In this document: positions 40,908 through 50,000 of the stretch, piece by piece
Numbering within the stretch: the stretch's first letter is position 1
How the letters are laid out: each line of letters begins with the position of its first letter
Source of the DNA: JAJDAT01 sp964344185
GTDB taxonomy: Bacteria > Nitrospinota > Nitrospinia > Nitrospinales > JAJDAT01
Length of the DNA: 64,000 bases
Assembly (NCBI GenBank): GCA_964344185.1
Contig: CAYFMN010000020.1
Location: forward strand, 21,323 to 85,322
Reading direction: 5' to 3'
Position numbers and translations under genes: made by a program
Notes under the pieces: generated by a model
Told to the model about the DNA's origin: nothing
Seen by the model: the letters and a program-made list of their open reading frames with translations, nothing else
Database searches by the model: none

Positions 40908-43067
40908 TTAACCTGCCATTTTGACCTGACATGTTGGATCAATAGCCCAAGCTCCTTCGAGATTTTCCGTTAAGTCGCAGTTATCAAAATCGCCAACCCC
41001 TTTATTCGCGATTCGCGCCCCTTTTAATTTGTTTCGATTTATTTTACAGTTTCGAATAATTGGATTGCCTCCTTTAAGAATATCGATTCCATAATCCCCG
41101 TTAGAAATTATTTGGCACGAATCCAAGTACCCAACGCCATGGTCAATAGCCAGTAAACCCGAAAACTCACTCTCTCTGATTTTACAATGTTTGATAGAGG
41201 GATCTCCCTGATGGGCAATCTTGATACCGGAGCCTTTATTCAAATAGATATCGCAAGTTTGGAATATTCCTTTTCCCTGATCAAATATTTCGATTCCGTT
41301 TTCTCTGTTGCTATAAATTTTACAACTAAAAATTTTAGGGTTAGCTTGTTGTTTAATTGCTATTCCCGCAGATTGATTCCCAAAAATTTCACAGTTTTTA
41401 AACGTTCCCGCTCCATTGCGGTAAATAAATACGCCGGCGCTTTGGCCGTCGTATATTCGACAATCTTCAAAGTTTGGATTTCCTTTTTCTCTAATTTCGA
41501 CGCCGGCGAATTCATTTTGAAAAATTTCACATTTCTCAAAAACCCCTTTTCCACGGTCATGAATTATCAAGCTTCCTCGTCCTGAGCTGAATTGGCATTT
41601 GTTGAAAATTGGGTTTCCTAGCGATTGGATAAAAACAGACGCCAAAGAGTTTCCGCTAAAACTGCAATTTAGAAACTTTCCTTTGCCTTTATTAAAAAAA
41701 TAAGCCCCATTTTCTCTATTGTCGTGGACGACACAGTTTTCAAATTCTGGATCGCCTAAATTTGTTATTGAAACACCTCCTTTAATGTTGGCAAATATTT
41801 CACAATCTTTGAATTTGCCTTTGCCGTTTTCGAATATTGAAATTCCCAGATCCCGTCCGTGATGAAATTGGCATTTTTCGAAAAACGGATTTCCATTCTT
41901 TGATATTTCAATCCCGGGTCGAGTATTGTTATAAATATCGCAATTATAAAAATTGCCTTTTCCCGAATTCAATACTTGGACGCCGTTTTTTCCATCATGA
42001 ACTTTACAGTTTCTTAAGGTAGGCTCTCCTTTTCCTTCAATTTCGATAGCATTGCCGCCGTTTCCTGAAAAGTCGCAATTTTCCAACGTTCCTTTTCCGC
42101 TATCGTTAACGGATAGTCCATTTTCCTTGCCGCCGCGAATTCTACATTTTTTAAAAATTGGATTAGCGTCTTGTTGAATTTTGATACCTGACAATTTATT
42201 TCCATAAATTTCGCATTCTTCTATTTTTCCTTGCGCTTGAACGGCGAAATGAAATCCATATTCTTTTGCCTTGTTAATTTTGCAGTTAGAAATATTTGGG
42301 TTGGCAGATGGACCAAAAACTCCAATACAGGAAAAAAGATCTGATGAGATGTCGCAATCTCTTAAATTTAATTCTCCCTTTGATATTTCAATGGTAAATG
42401 ATTTAGGAGCGATCCCTCGAAGCGTTATGTTGGATACTAGAGCCGTTTGGGTCTCCATTCGGACGCAAGGTCCGTTTTTGGAAACAACGACTATTTCTCT
42501 TGGGGAACCTTGACCGATGATCTCAACAGGTTTATTGATGTTTATAGCCTCTTCATACCTACCGGGATATATTATCAATCTTGAGTGTGGAGGCGCATGT
42601 TTCAGGGCTTCTGTTATGGAGCTAAAACTTCCCTTGCTTGAAAGACAAACTGTAAATGTCGGAATTGGTTTATGTTCTATGGGTTTCGTGTTTTGTTTGT
42701 TTGATGCGACTTTTTCCTGGCTTGGTTTGTTAACTTGAGGTTTCGGAGCAAGTCCTAAGGCGTATGTCCAGGTTTCTACACACCATAAAGCGGCTTCGGG
42801 TGATAGGCCTAGATTATCGCGTAGCCGCTTGGTTAAATTGCCTAATAAAAGGTTGAAGCTGACTGTATTCTCAGAGTTTTTTTGGAGAGCCTCTGGAATT
42901 CTTTCTCGAATGCCGCTTACCAGGATAAATATTTCACGTTTATAACGACCGCATAGGTCTTTTAAAAACGCTTCACATCTTTTAGCGTCTTGGCAAAGAT
43001 CTTCGCCATAGTTTTTCAAAATTTTTGCTAGTTCCTCGCGAGGAATTTCGCTCATCTTATCGTTCAT
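40908..43067 (-). CDS. Right-handed beta-helix repeat protein (21 Cys-bearing rungs)
   Basis: The 719-residue product. Residues 1-105 are helical (RLRDNLGLSPEAALWCVETW) and unlike the rest. A linker follows to about residue 145. Then comes a NosD/pectate-lyase-type region of about 23-residue rungs. I count 21 rungs, each with one cysteine in the pattern [FIL]-x-x-C-x-[IFV], alternating turns GNP and GKG, so the real unit is about 46 residues. The stacked Cys ladder and lack of a signal peptide fit a cytoplasmic or T6SS-delivered protein. It is embedded in a vWA-PP2C-kinase triad, so it may be a scaffold or substrate of the kinase. It overlaps the PP2C gene by 11 bases. Confidence 0.8.
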   Translation of the reverse strand: MNDKMSEIPREELAKILKNYGEDLCQDAKRCEAFLKDLCGRYKREIFILVSGIRERIPEALQKNSENTVSFNLLLGNLTKRLRDNLGLSPEAALWCVETWTYALGLAPKPQVNKPSQEKVASNKQNTKPIEHKPIPTFTVCLSSKGSFSSITEALKHAPPHSRLIIYPGRYEEAININKPVEIIGQGSPREIVVVSKNGPCVRMETQTALVSNITLRGIAPKSFTIEISKGELNLRDCDISSDLFSCIGVFGPSANPNISNCKINKAKEYGFHFAVQAQGKIEECEIYGNKLSGIKIQQDANPIFKKCRIRGGKENGLSVNDSGKGTLENCDFSGNGGNAIEIEGKGEPTLRNCKVHDGKNGVQVLNSGKGNFYNCDIYNNTRPGIEISKNGNPFFEKCQFHHGRDLGISIFENGKGKFKDCEIFANIKGGVSITNLGDPEFENCVVHDNRENGAYFFNKGKGKFLNCSFSGNSLASVFIQSLGNPIFNKCQFSSGRGSLIIHDRGKGVFEKCEIFQNEFAGVEIREKGNPNFEDCRIYDGQSAGVFIYRNGAGTFKNCEIFGNQSAGIAIKQQANPKIFSCKIYSNRENGIEIFDQGKGIFQTCDIYLNKGSGIKIAHQGDPSIKHCKIRESEFSGLLAIDHGVGYLDSCQIISNGDYGIDILKGGNPIIRNCKINRNKLKGARIANKGVGDFDNCDLTENLEGAWAIDPTCQVKMAG

Positions 43068-43935
43068 GATAAACGATCCCCAAAGTTACGTCGTCGCCGC
43101 TGCCTAATCGAGAAGTCTCGTTTAGCCATTTCTTCAAATTATTTTGAACTGTTGATATGCCTTCGTTTTCTAAAATCTCTAAAAAGTCTGGGCCTGCCTC
43201 AAGAAAGTCAGAATCTTTGATAAACGATTTTGAATAACCATCGGTTGAAATCAATAGAAGTTTTACTTGGTCTTCCTTGGGTTCTAAAATAACGTACCGC
43301 ATATGCTCTTCCGCATTAGGAAGGCATAAAGAAGTGGTTTCATCTGCAAATAGGTTTTCGTCGCGAGGCATTGGCTGAAAGACTTTTCCAAGCGAATCGA
43401 CTGTTATAATATCGCCGTCTCCAAGTTGTAGCAAAATTATCAAAGAGTCGGAAACTCCTGCGGCCAAAAGTGTTGTCCCATAAAATAAGATAGGATCGGG
43501 TAAATTGTTATTTAATTCTGGCGAAGTTTCATTTTGACCGGTGAACGTTTTTCGTTCTGTTTCTAAAATTGGATTTCGTTCGTAATGCTTTAAGACGGCG
43601 CTTTTCCATGTTTTAACGATTTCTGGTATCAAAAGTTCTTGTATGTTATTTAGAGTTTGTTTCGAATTTTGTTCGTTGCAAGGCTCGGACAAAAAACGAA
43701 TTAAAATTTCACCCGCTATGTTTGCCGCTAGTTGCGATCCTAATTCGCTTCTGAAGTTTTTGGGATTTCCGTGACCGTCTGAAACGGCAATAGCAAGAGG
43801 AAGTTCATTTTCTTTTTTAATGGCATATTGAATAGAGTCCTGATTTGGCAATCCTTTTCGATTGTGCGCGACTCCTCGAACGCTTTCTCCCAGGATATGC
43901 CAAGTACCGTCATTTTTTGTGGTAACAGATGGCAT
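43057..43935 (-). CDS. PP2C-type Ser/Thr phosphatase (triad 1)
   Basis: The 292-residue protein has full PP2C motifs: NQDS near residue 32, VSDGHGNPKN near 53, QLGDGDIITVD, LLISTDGYSK and GSGDDVTLGIVY. It would reverse phosphorylation by the neighbouring kinase. It starts three bases after the vWA gene stop and overlaps the beta-helix gene, so it is coupled in the same transcript. Confidence 0.85.
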   Translation of the reverse strand: MPSVTTKNDGTWHILGESVRGVAHNRKGLPNQDSIQYAIKKENELPLAIAVSDGHGNPKNFRSELGSQLAANIAGEILIRFLSEPCNEQNSKQTLNNIQELLIPEIVKTWKSAVLKHYERNPILETERKTFTGQNETSPELNNNLPDPILFYGTTLLAAGVSDSLIILLQLGDGDIITVDSLGKVFQPMPRDENLFADETTSLCLPNAEEHMRYVILEPKEDQVKLLLISTDGYSKSFIKDSDFLEAGPDFLEILENEGISTVQNNLKKWLNETSRLGSGDDVTLGIVYHER

Positions 43936-43938
43936 AAG

Positions 43939-44643
43939 TCACCAAATATCAGAGGAAGAATCTGTAGAAATAATAGGCTCTGGAATGAACGAACTTGCAG
44001 GCGTTTTTGAGTCAGGAAGCGGGTCTGTTTGGCTCATTGGGGAAGAAGTGGCTTTTAAAACAGCTGTTGAAGTCCACTTAATATAATTTTTAAGAGCTTC
44101 GGGGTTATTAGCTTGAAACGGTCCAATTTCAACGTTGCCGATAAACTTTTGAAGCGTATCCAAATCAGCGTCTTCGCCTATAGCAATAGCGACTCGAACG
44201 GCTTTTTTACCCCAAGGCAATGATAAAAGATTTTTTAAACTGGCGTTAAAGTCGTCCGTTGGCTGCCCATCAGAAATTAAAACCAGCACTGGTGGGAGCG
44301 CTCTATCTGTCATGGGAGGAATTTTTAATTGATCGGCTACCAGATTTAAAGCTTTGCCCATATCGGTTATTCCTCCAGCGGCTACATCTTTCCATTTAAA
44401 ATCAGAAATTGGAGTGGGCTTAGGAATATGCCATTGGGCTCCATCGGAGAATACGACTGCCCTCACAAGCACTTCGGCATTTGGATTTTCATTAGCCGCT
44501 TCCTTCATGTGGGGAACAGCTTCGCGGATAGCGTGGTTTAACGCCTGTATTTTTCCGTCGATTCCCATGGAACCAGATTTATCGGCGATCCATATGAAAT
44601 GTAAGGGACGACCCGCCAGCGCTCCACCCGGGCGTTTTCGCAT
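43939..44643 (-). CDS. vWA domain protein, TerY-like (triad 1)
   Basis: The 234-residue cytoplasmic protein is almost wholly a von Willebrand A domain. The MIDAS is intact: D21-K-S23-G-S25, Thr in GGITDMGKAL and Asp in LISDGQPTDD. The closest group I recognise is the TerY-like vWA of tellurium-resistance and stress-signalling loci. It starts 113 bases after the tssK stop and comes directly before the PP2C gene. Confidence 0.82.
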   Translation of the reverse strand: MRKRPGGALAGRPLHFIWIADKSGSMGIDGKIQALNHAIREAVPHMKEAANENPNAEVLVRAVVFSDGAQWHIPKPTPISDFKWKDVAAGGITDMGKALNLVADQLKIPPMTDRALPPVLVLISDGQPTDDFNASLKNLLSLPWGKKAVRVAIAIGEDADLDTLQKFIGNVEIGPFQANNPEALKNYIKWTSTAVLKATSSPMSQTDPLPDSKTPASSFIPEPIISTDSSSDIW

Positions 44644-44756
44644 CTTAAATCTCTTTTAAGAGTTTTTGTTTGAGGAATGTTGTTACGACGTCGATTTCCA
44701 TGACGCGCTCTTAATTACGCTAGGTTATTTTGGAATGACTGGATGAAATATAAAAA

Positions 44757-46145
44757 CTATTTTTTTACGTGCAACAAAATTTCGGTTGGAATCGATGAAG
44801 AACCCATAGAAGTTGGATGAAAAATAGATAGGATTTGATCGGGTTCTATAAACTCTGGATCTACAGTAAGTTTAAATAAAACGACGCCTCTAGCTGGAAC
44901 AATATCTTTATCTCGTTCAATTTGTTCGCGTTTAGCGCCACGAACTCTTTTTTCTCTAATTGTAGGAATTTTTGATTCCGAGCCAATCCAGCTTTTTTCG
45001 ACCCATTCTGCAAGGTCTTTCTCCGAAGCTCCTCCAGAACCCCTTACGCTAAAAAATAACTCTTTATTCACCCATTCAGATTTAAGATTTAGACCGAAAC
45101 TATTTAGCTCTTCTTGAAATTTAAATGGAATCGTCGAGTATTTTTCTTGAACTCCTTCGGAAATCAAATCGTCTATATAATTAATAACTTGATTAAAAGT
45201 ATGCTTTAGATTCCCATGGTCGTATGGGTCAAAAGAGGGAGGCACTAATCCTTTGCTAAGACCCGCGATGCTGCCTGCAAGAGAACATAAAGCAAGATAA
45301 ACATTGTATGGATGAGCTTTGCCAGTGTTTAAAACCGCTTCGTAATATGGTAAAGAAGTTACCATATTACTTATCATTGCTTTGGTTTCTAAAACTAGAG
45401 GCATACCAGTTTTTGAAGAAGGAGCGTTGACTTGGTCTGATAAATATTCCGCTTTTTCCCTAATTTTTCTCGCTATAGCCGTACATTTTTCACCAAGGGC
45501 AAATCGCAAGGGAACAGTAAGAGCTGGAAAAATGAAGTCGGTTAATTCAAATTTTTGATTTTGAAAAGTAATTTCCGCAATTGGAAAGCTTACATAATTA
45601 ATTAGAGATTCGTCCTGGCTCAATAGCTTTAATTTGGGTTTTAGCCTTGGGATTGAAAGTTCATTATCGCCTGTATTTTCGTCGATGATTGGTATACCTT
45701 CAAAAGATTCGTGGCGGTCAATATCTCCCTTGAAATAAGAAACGCCCATTTTTTGTGAAGCAACGGCTAAATGGATTGTAAGAGGTTCTCGTTCCATTTT
45801 TGACTTTAAAGGCTCCAAATCTAACTCTAAAATTTCTTTTTTCTTTTCTTCCTCTTTATTTTGATAATAGCTGACAGAAACTTTGTCGGCATCGCTTTCG
45901 CCAAAAGAAACGGCTAATCCATCAGGCATAACGGCTTCAAGGGCTAGAATTTTTAAGTTGCCATCTACCAGACGCGGGCGGTCAATTTTTAAGTCCATTA
46001 TCCCCCAATGAAATGGGGAAACTGCAGAAACGTGATATGTAGTCAGAGATTCATGCCTCTGATCAGTTTGCTGAAAATGTTGCGGAGCTAGCAACATACC
46101 TTCGTGCCAATTTATAGCAGGTGGAATTTTTCTTATATCAACCAT
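44757..46145 (-). CDS. tssK: Type VI secretion system baseplate protein TssK
   Basis: The 462-residue protein begins with the TssK hallmark WHEGMLLAPQHFQQTDQRHE near residue 13. It keeps the usual two-part layout, with PLRFALGEKC mid-protein and YEAVLNTGKAHPYNVYLALC near 275. TssK links the baseplate wedge to the membrane complex. It comes straight after the TssJ-like gene on the same strand. No tssL, tssM, tssB, tssC, hcp, clpV or vgrG is in the window, so the rest of the system must lie elsewhere or be absent. Confidence 0.9.
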   Translation of the reverse strand: MVDIRKIPPAINWHEGMLLAPQHFQQTDQRHESLTTYHVSAVSPFHWGIMDLKIDRPRLVDGNLKILALEAVMPDGLAVSFGESDADKVSVSYYQNKEEEKKKEILELDLEPLKSKMEREPLTIHLAVASQKMGVSYFKGDIDRHESFEGIPIIDENTGDNELSIPRLKPKLKLLSQDESLINYVSFPIAEITFQNQKFELTDFIFPALTVPLRFALGEKCTAIARKIREKAEYLSDQVNAPSSKTGMPLVLETKAMISNMVTSLPYYEAVLNTGKAHPYNVYLALCSLAGSIAGLSKGLVPPSFDPYDHGNLKHTFNQVINYIDDLISEGVQEKYSTIPFKFQEELNSFGLNLKSEWVNKELFFSVRGSGGASEKDLAEWVEKSWIGSESKIPTIREKRVRGAKREQIERDKDIVPARGVVLFKLTVDPEFIEPDQILSIFHPTSMGSSSIPTEILLHVKK

Positions 46146-46220
46146 TTTTATTTTTCCTCAAACGTGATATGTATACGTTTGATTTTTTTGAATTCCAAAA
46201 AATATTGCTTCAACCATGTT

Positions 46221-46736
46221 TCAATCGTCAGGTTCTTTAACTGAGAAAGAATCTTCCGAAAAATCGATTTGAAAATCTTCGGAGGGGTCTATTCGAGCGC
46301 GATGATCCCCGTCAGTCAAATAATTAGCGAATATTATACCCCCTTTTGATTTTGCTTTTATGGGAATTTTCTGAACCATAACCTTTTGTCCCGGCGTCCA
46401 TTCCCATGGCCATACTTCAAAAGCTTCGTTGGATGGGAAATCCCGTTTAAATTGCTCTTTTTTCTCGAACCAAGCTTTTGCTGAAAGTTTCAAAAGTTCT
46501 TTTAAGAGATCTTCGTCATATACCCAAACAACGTCTACAGGTAATGGGTTGTCCGAATTTATTTTAGGATCAATATTTACATACATTTTTAGGTCGCCTT
46601 TTATTACTGCTTTGGTTTTAGCGGCAATTCCGCAAGCTCCGATAAATAAAAAAATAGCGACCAGAATTAGAATTTGGAATAATCGATAATTAGTTTTTTC
46701 TCGAATGTATATATCAATTTTTCCCAAAGTATTCAT
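46221..46736 (-). CDS. tssJ: TssJ-like outer-membrane lipoprotein
   Basis: The 171-residue product has a hydrophobic segment ending in the lipobox IGAC (Cys35). The mature part fits the TssJ family: a beta-sandwich start (KMYVNIDPKINSD), the PLPVDVVWVYD segment and LKLSAKAWFEKKEQF, a TssJ-type pattern. TssJ anchors the membrane complex in the outer membrane. The N-terminus before the signal peptide is longer than usual (about 18 residues). It is the first gene of the nine-gene minus-strand array, 75 bases before tssK. Confidence 0.72.
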   Translation of the reverse strand: MNTLGKIDIYIREKTNYRLFQILILVAIFLFIGACGIAAKTKAVIKGDLKMYVNIDPKINSDNPLPVDVVWVYDEDLLKELLKLSAKAWFEKKEQFKRDFPSNEAFEVWPWEWTPGQKVMVQKIPIKAKSKGGIIFANYLTDGDHRARIDPSEDFQIDFSEDSFSVKEPDD

Positions 46737-46970
46737 AATATCGGCAGAATAATTTAAAAATAGTGTTACTTTTTTAAAGTTTTATTAATTTAAACAAATT
46801 ATGTGCTGTTGTGTCAAGAAAAAGGCTTATAAAAAGGATATTTAAGCATATCTTAAAAGCTCGGTTTTGGTGAAAAACCTTTTAGTTTCGATGGTACAAT
46901 GCAAAAAATTGTTTTAAATTAGACTTTAATCTTTCAAACTTTGTTTCTAATCGAACTTTTGGAGAATAAA

Positions 46971-47438
46971 ATGCAAAAGGCAACGTTTGCTGCTGGGTGC
47001 TTTTGGGGCGTGGAATTGGCTTTCCAACAGGTTGAAGGAGTTTTAGAAACGTCGGTAGGTTATACTAGCGGCCAAACCGAAAATCCTACTTATGAGCAAG
47101 TTTGCACTGGTAGAACTGGCCATGCCGAGGCGGTGGAGGTTATTTTTGATCCAAAAATAGTTTCCTATTCAGAGTTATTGAATGTTTTTTGGAAAAAACA
47201 CGATCCTACAACTTTAAATCGCCAGGGACCCGATATTGGTTCTCAATACAGATCGGGGATATTTTATCATAATGAGGAACAAAGACAGTTGGCGGAGGAA
47301 TCTAAGGCAAAGCTCGACGCGTCTGGCGTTTATCGAAGTCCTATTGTCACTGAAATCACAGAAGCTTCCGTTTATTATCCAGCGGAAGATTACCACCAAA
47401 AGTACTTAGAAAAACGAGGAATGAGAAGTTGTTCTTAG
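46971..47438 (+). CDS. msrA: Peptide methionine sulfoxide reductase MsrA
   Basis: The 155-residue protein reduces methionine-S-sulfoxide in proteins. The active-site Cys lies in the GCFWG motif near residue 9. Other landmarks are GYTSGQTENPTYEQVCTGRTGH, HDPTTLNRQGPDIGSQYRS and AEDYHQKYL. The ATG at 46971 has GGAG six bases upstream. A TTG ten codons earlier lacks this. It is divergent from the T6SS-like operon. Confidence 0.93.
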   Translation: MQKATFAAGCFWGVELAFQQVEGVLETSVGYTSGQTENPTYEQVCTGRTGHAEAVEVIFDPKIVSYSELLNVFWKKHDPTTLNRQGPDIGSQYRSGIFYHNEEQRQLAEESKAKLDASGVYRSPIVTEITEASVYYPAEDYHQKYLEKRGMRSCS

Positions 47439-47451
47439 AAGAGGAGGGAAG

Positions 47452-47769
47452 TTAATCTTCGTCGTCTTCATCTTCAGTTAAGTCTTCCGCTACAGACTCA
47501 ATTTGGATCATAAAACCATACATTCGTTGGCGGTCTTTCAAATCCGAACCTTTTAGTCTTTCAGCGTATCCAAATTTACAAAGAAGCTCTTTGCCAGTTT
47601 CGCCATTTTGTAATTCTTCGTCGAAATTATAGAGGCACTTCTTTTCAAAACGAGCTTGTTTAACGATTTCATCCAGGTCTTCGTCTCCCTCAATCATCAT
47701 TCTTACTTTCGAGGTTTGAGGGAGATCGGCAACCATTGCTTTTAAATAAGCGTTGGGTTTTCCAGGCAC
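47452..47769 (-). CDS. Hypothetical protein
   Basis: The 105-residue product ends in an acidic low-complexity tail (DLTEDEDDED) and has no signal peptide or membrane segment. I recognise no family. It follows tyrS by 30 bases on the same strand and probably shares its transcript. The first codon appears to be GTG. An ATG 11 codons later is an alternative start. The stop lies 13 bases from the convergent msrA stop. Confidence 0.45.
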   Translation of the reverse strand: MPGKPNAYLKAMVADLPQTSKVRMMIEGDEDLDEIVKQARFEKKCLYNFDEELQNGETGKELLCKFGYAERLKGSDLKDRQRMYGFMIQIESVAEDLTEDEDDED

Positions 47770-47799
47770 AATATTTAAATCGCGTTAAAGGTTATTAAT

Positions 47800-49008
47800 C
47801 TAAGGTTGTATTTTAAGAAATTTCTTCTTTCCCACTTTAATTAGATACTCTTTATTGCCTTCTAATTGTAAATTAGGATCGTCAATTTTATCGCCATTTA
47901 TGCTGATGGCTCCTTGTTGAACCATTCTTCGCGCTTCAGAAGAACTTTTCGTTAGTTTATTATCGGCTAATAGTTTGCAGATCCATATTTCTCCAGAGTC
48001 CCATGAAGGAATAGTGGGAATTTCATCTGGAAGTTGTTTTTTCTTAAATATGTTGTCAAACTCTGCCGCAGCTTTTTCAGCCGACTCCAAGTCATGAAAT
48101 CTCGAAATAATTTCTTTAGCTAATAAAACCTTGATATTTTTCGGATTCATTTCTCCCGTTTCGGTTTTTTGCTTAAGATCGGCTATTTCTTTTGAAGGTT
48201 TATCGCTCAATAACTCAAAATACCGCCACATTAATAAGTCTGAGATTGACATTATTTTTCCAAACATTTCCCTGGGAGGTTCGGTGATGCCAATGGCGTT
48301 ACCCAAGCTTTTACTCATTTTTTGTTCGCCGTCGGTTCCTTCCAAAAGGGGCATTGTCAGGATGAGTTGAGGTGTTTGTTTATAATCTCGTTGCAATTCT
48401 CGTCCGACCAAAAGATTAAATTTTTGATCCGTCCCCCCTAATTCGATGTCCGCTTTAATAGCGACCGAATCGTATCCTTGAATGAGCGGGTAGAACATTT
48501 CATGCATCGAAATTGGAAGATTCTGCGACAGGCGTTTTTGGAAATCATCCCTCTCCAGCATTCTAGCGACAGTGTATCTGGCCGCTAACCGGATCATATC
48601 GGAAGAAGTGAATTTATTCATCCATTCGCTGTTGTATACAACTTCCGTTTTTTCTGGATCTAAAATCTTAAAAACTTGCTCCAGGTAAGTTGTGGCGTTT
48701 TCTTTAACCTGTTCTTCCGTTAAACTTTTTCTGGTTTCCGACTTTCCCGTTGGATCGCCGATCATTCCAGTAAAATCGCCAATCAGAAAAACAGCCTGGT
48801 GCCCTAAATCCTGAAACTGTTTCATCTTTTGCAAAAGTACTGTATGCCCTAAATGTAAATCGGGAGCGGTTGGATCAAAACCAGCCTTAACGCGGAGAGG
48901 AACGTTTTTTTTGATCGCATTGTCAATGCGTTGACCGAGTTCTTTTTCTTCAATAATTTCGGCGGTTCCGCGCCTGATGATCTCAAGTTGTTCTGGTGCA
49001 GAAAGCAT
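47800..49008 (-). CDS. tyrS: Tyrosyl-tRNA synthetase
   Basis: The 402-residue class I enzyme charges tRNA-Tyr. It has the HIGH-type motif HLGHTVLLQ near residue 51, the GDFTGMIGDPTGKSETR segment, YPLIQGYDSVAIKADIELGG, and the KMSKS motif (QKMSKSLGN near residue 230). A C-terminal S4 RNA-binding domain (residues about 340-400: SSSEARRMVQQGAISING) is present. The GDP-TGKS form is that of the TyrZ-like branch. Confidence 0.95.
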   Translation of the reverse strand: MLSAPEQLEIIRRGTAEIIEEKELGQRIDNAIKKNVPLRVKAGFDPTAPDLHLGHTVLLQKMKQFQDLGHQAVFLIGDFTGMIGDPTGKSETRKSLTEEQVKENATTYLEQVFKILDPEKTEVVYNSEWMNKFTSSDMIRLAARYTVARMLERDDFQKRLSQNLPISMHEMFYPLIQGYDSVAIKADIELGGTDQKFNLLVGRELQRDYKQTPQLILTMPLLEGTDGEQKMSKSLGNAIGITEPPREMFGKIMSISDLLMWRYFELLSDKPSKEIADLKQKTETGEMNPKNIKVLLAKEIISRFHDLESAEKAAAEFDNIFKKKQLPDEIPTIPSWDSGEIWICKLLADNKLTKSSSEARRMVQQGAISINGDKIDDPNLQLEGNKEYLIKVGKKKFLKIQP

Positions 49009-49173
49009 GGCTGTATTAGGAGTCGAACGTTCTAAAGTTGCAGGTTAAGCGGTAAATTCGCTCGATAAAATGAGAATGAGGAACGGTATCATACCAAGGC
49101 TAAAATCGCAACGCGTTAAAGAGTTTCTAACTGACAAACAAATTACAATCGGGAATTATTTTAAAGGCAAATA

Positions 49174-49204
49174 AAAAAACACTTTACCGGGAAAAGTGTT
49201 TTTT
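49174..49204 (-). terminator. Rho-independent terminator of the tail-fibre-like gene
   Basis: AAAAAACACTTT at 49174-49185 pairs with AAAGTGTTTTTT at 49193-49204 around a seven-base loop. It starts at the stop codon of the tail-fibre-like frame (49203). The A/T runs on both sides mean it can work in either direction, but minus-strand transcription from the gene is the natural use. Confidence 0.7.
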
Positions 49205-50000
49205 AGCTTTTTGCTTGTAGCCCCCACGAATGTATAAACTGGTCTTTATTTTGTCCGGTTTGATAACGGCATCGCAAATCCTGTCCGGATGTTTGACCGT
49301 TCAAGTCAACAGTTCCACGATAAATTCGAATATCTCCAGAAAGCGGTAATCCCTGCTGTGTCAAAGAAACAGGAGTCCATTCTGTTCCGCCGTTTCGAGT
49401 AATGTAGAAGGTTCCCGGTCCATCGGAATCTGAATGCTCAACTCGGGACCAAATGTAACCTTCGGATGGAACAAATCCCGGATCATATGCTTTACTGCGA
49501 AGATCTATCGCTCCTCGCTCAGAGTCGTAATTTAAACTATATTGCGAAACATTTGGAGTTTGACTCGTGTCGTTTGAATAAAATGTAACGCCTCGCAATA
49601 TAGAATTAACGGATGTTGACCAACCGCCAGTTTCTTCCCACTGTATATTGGTGATAGCCATAAGGTTTGCGCCTGTCATACGATTCGCCGCTTGAGCCGA
49701 GATAGCTTGAGATACAGCGTGTAACATATGGTTAACTGTAGATGCCGTCCAATCTTCCGATGCGGTATTAGTAGCGTCGTTATTATATTCCCAAGTTCCG
49801 GCGTTGTTTTGCGCTATTTTTCTCCATACGGAGCCAATTGTATTAAAAGTTTTAATTTCAGTTCCGTCTCCAAAGCTTCCTGCTGGATCAAAAGCTAACC
49901 AATAGTAGATGTTTTGCGAGTTTAGAGTTTCAGTAACAGATGAGCTATTAATATTGGTCCAGGCAGATGTGTTCACTTTTTGAGATTCAATATCGCACAC
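49203..50000 (-). CDS. C-terminal part of frameshifted tail-fibre-like protein
   Basis: This frame (265 residues as an ORF) is open upstream to about 50135 and joins the preceding ORF in a single protein if one base is added there. It carries the C-terminal half: ITNIQWEETGGWSTS, RITRNGG-like FYITRNGGTEWTPVSL, and ends with DQFIHSWGLQAKS. This repeats beta-rich, Gly/Ser/Thr-rich composition typical of phage tail and adhesin fibres. No known domain is certain. The apparent start at 50000 is a GTG inside the longer frame and is unlikely to be used. Confidence 0.6.
   Translation of the reverse strand: MCDIESQKVNTSAWTNINSSSVTETLNSQNIYYWLAFDPAGSFGDGTEIKTFNTIGSVWRKIAQNNAGTWEYNNDATNTASEDWTASTVNHMLHAVSQAISAQAANRMTGANLMAITNIQWEETGGWSTSVNSILRGVTFYSNDTSQTPNVSQYSLNYDSERGAIDLRSKAYDPGFVPSEGYIWSRVEHSDSDGPGTFYITRNGGTEWTPVSLTQQGLPLSGDIRIYRGTVDLNGQTSGQDLRCRYQTGQNKDQFIHSWGLQAKS

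Noticed and set aside
41187..41585. Plus-strand ORF opposite the beta-helix gene
   Set aside because: It mirrors the repeat of the real gene on the other strand and has no ribosome-binding site or recognisable family.
40908..43067. Repeated DNA that could look like a CRISPR or tandem repeat
   Set aside because: The repeat is at protein level (beta-helix rungs of about 23 residues), with diverged DNA, and lies in one open frame.
36733..46736. Tellurium-resistance (ter) operon
   Set aside because: The vWA-PP2C-kinase set matches the TerY-P triad, but no TerD/TerC/TerZ genes are present.
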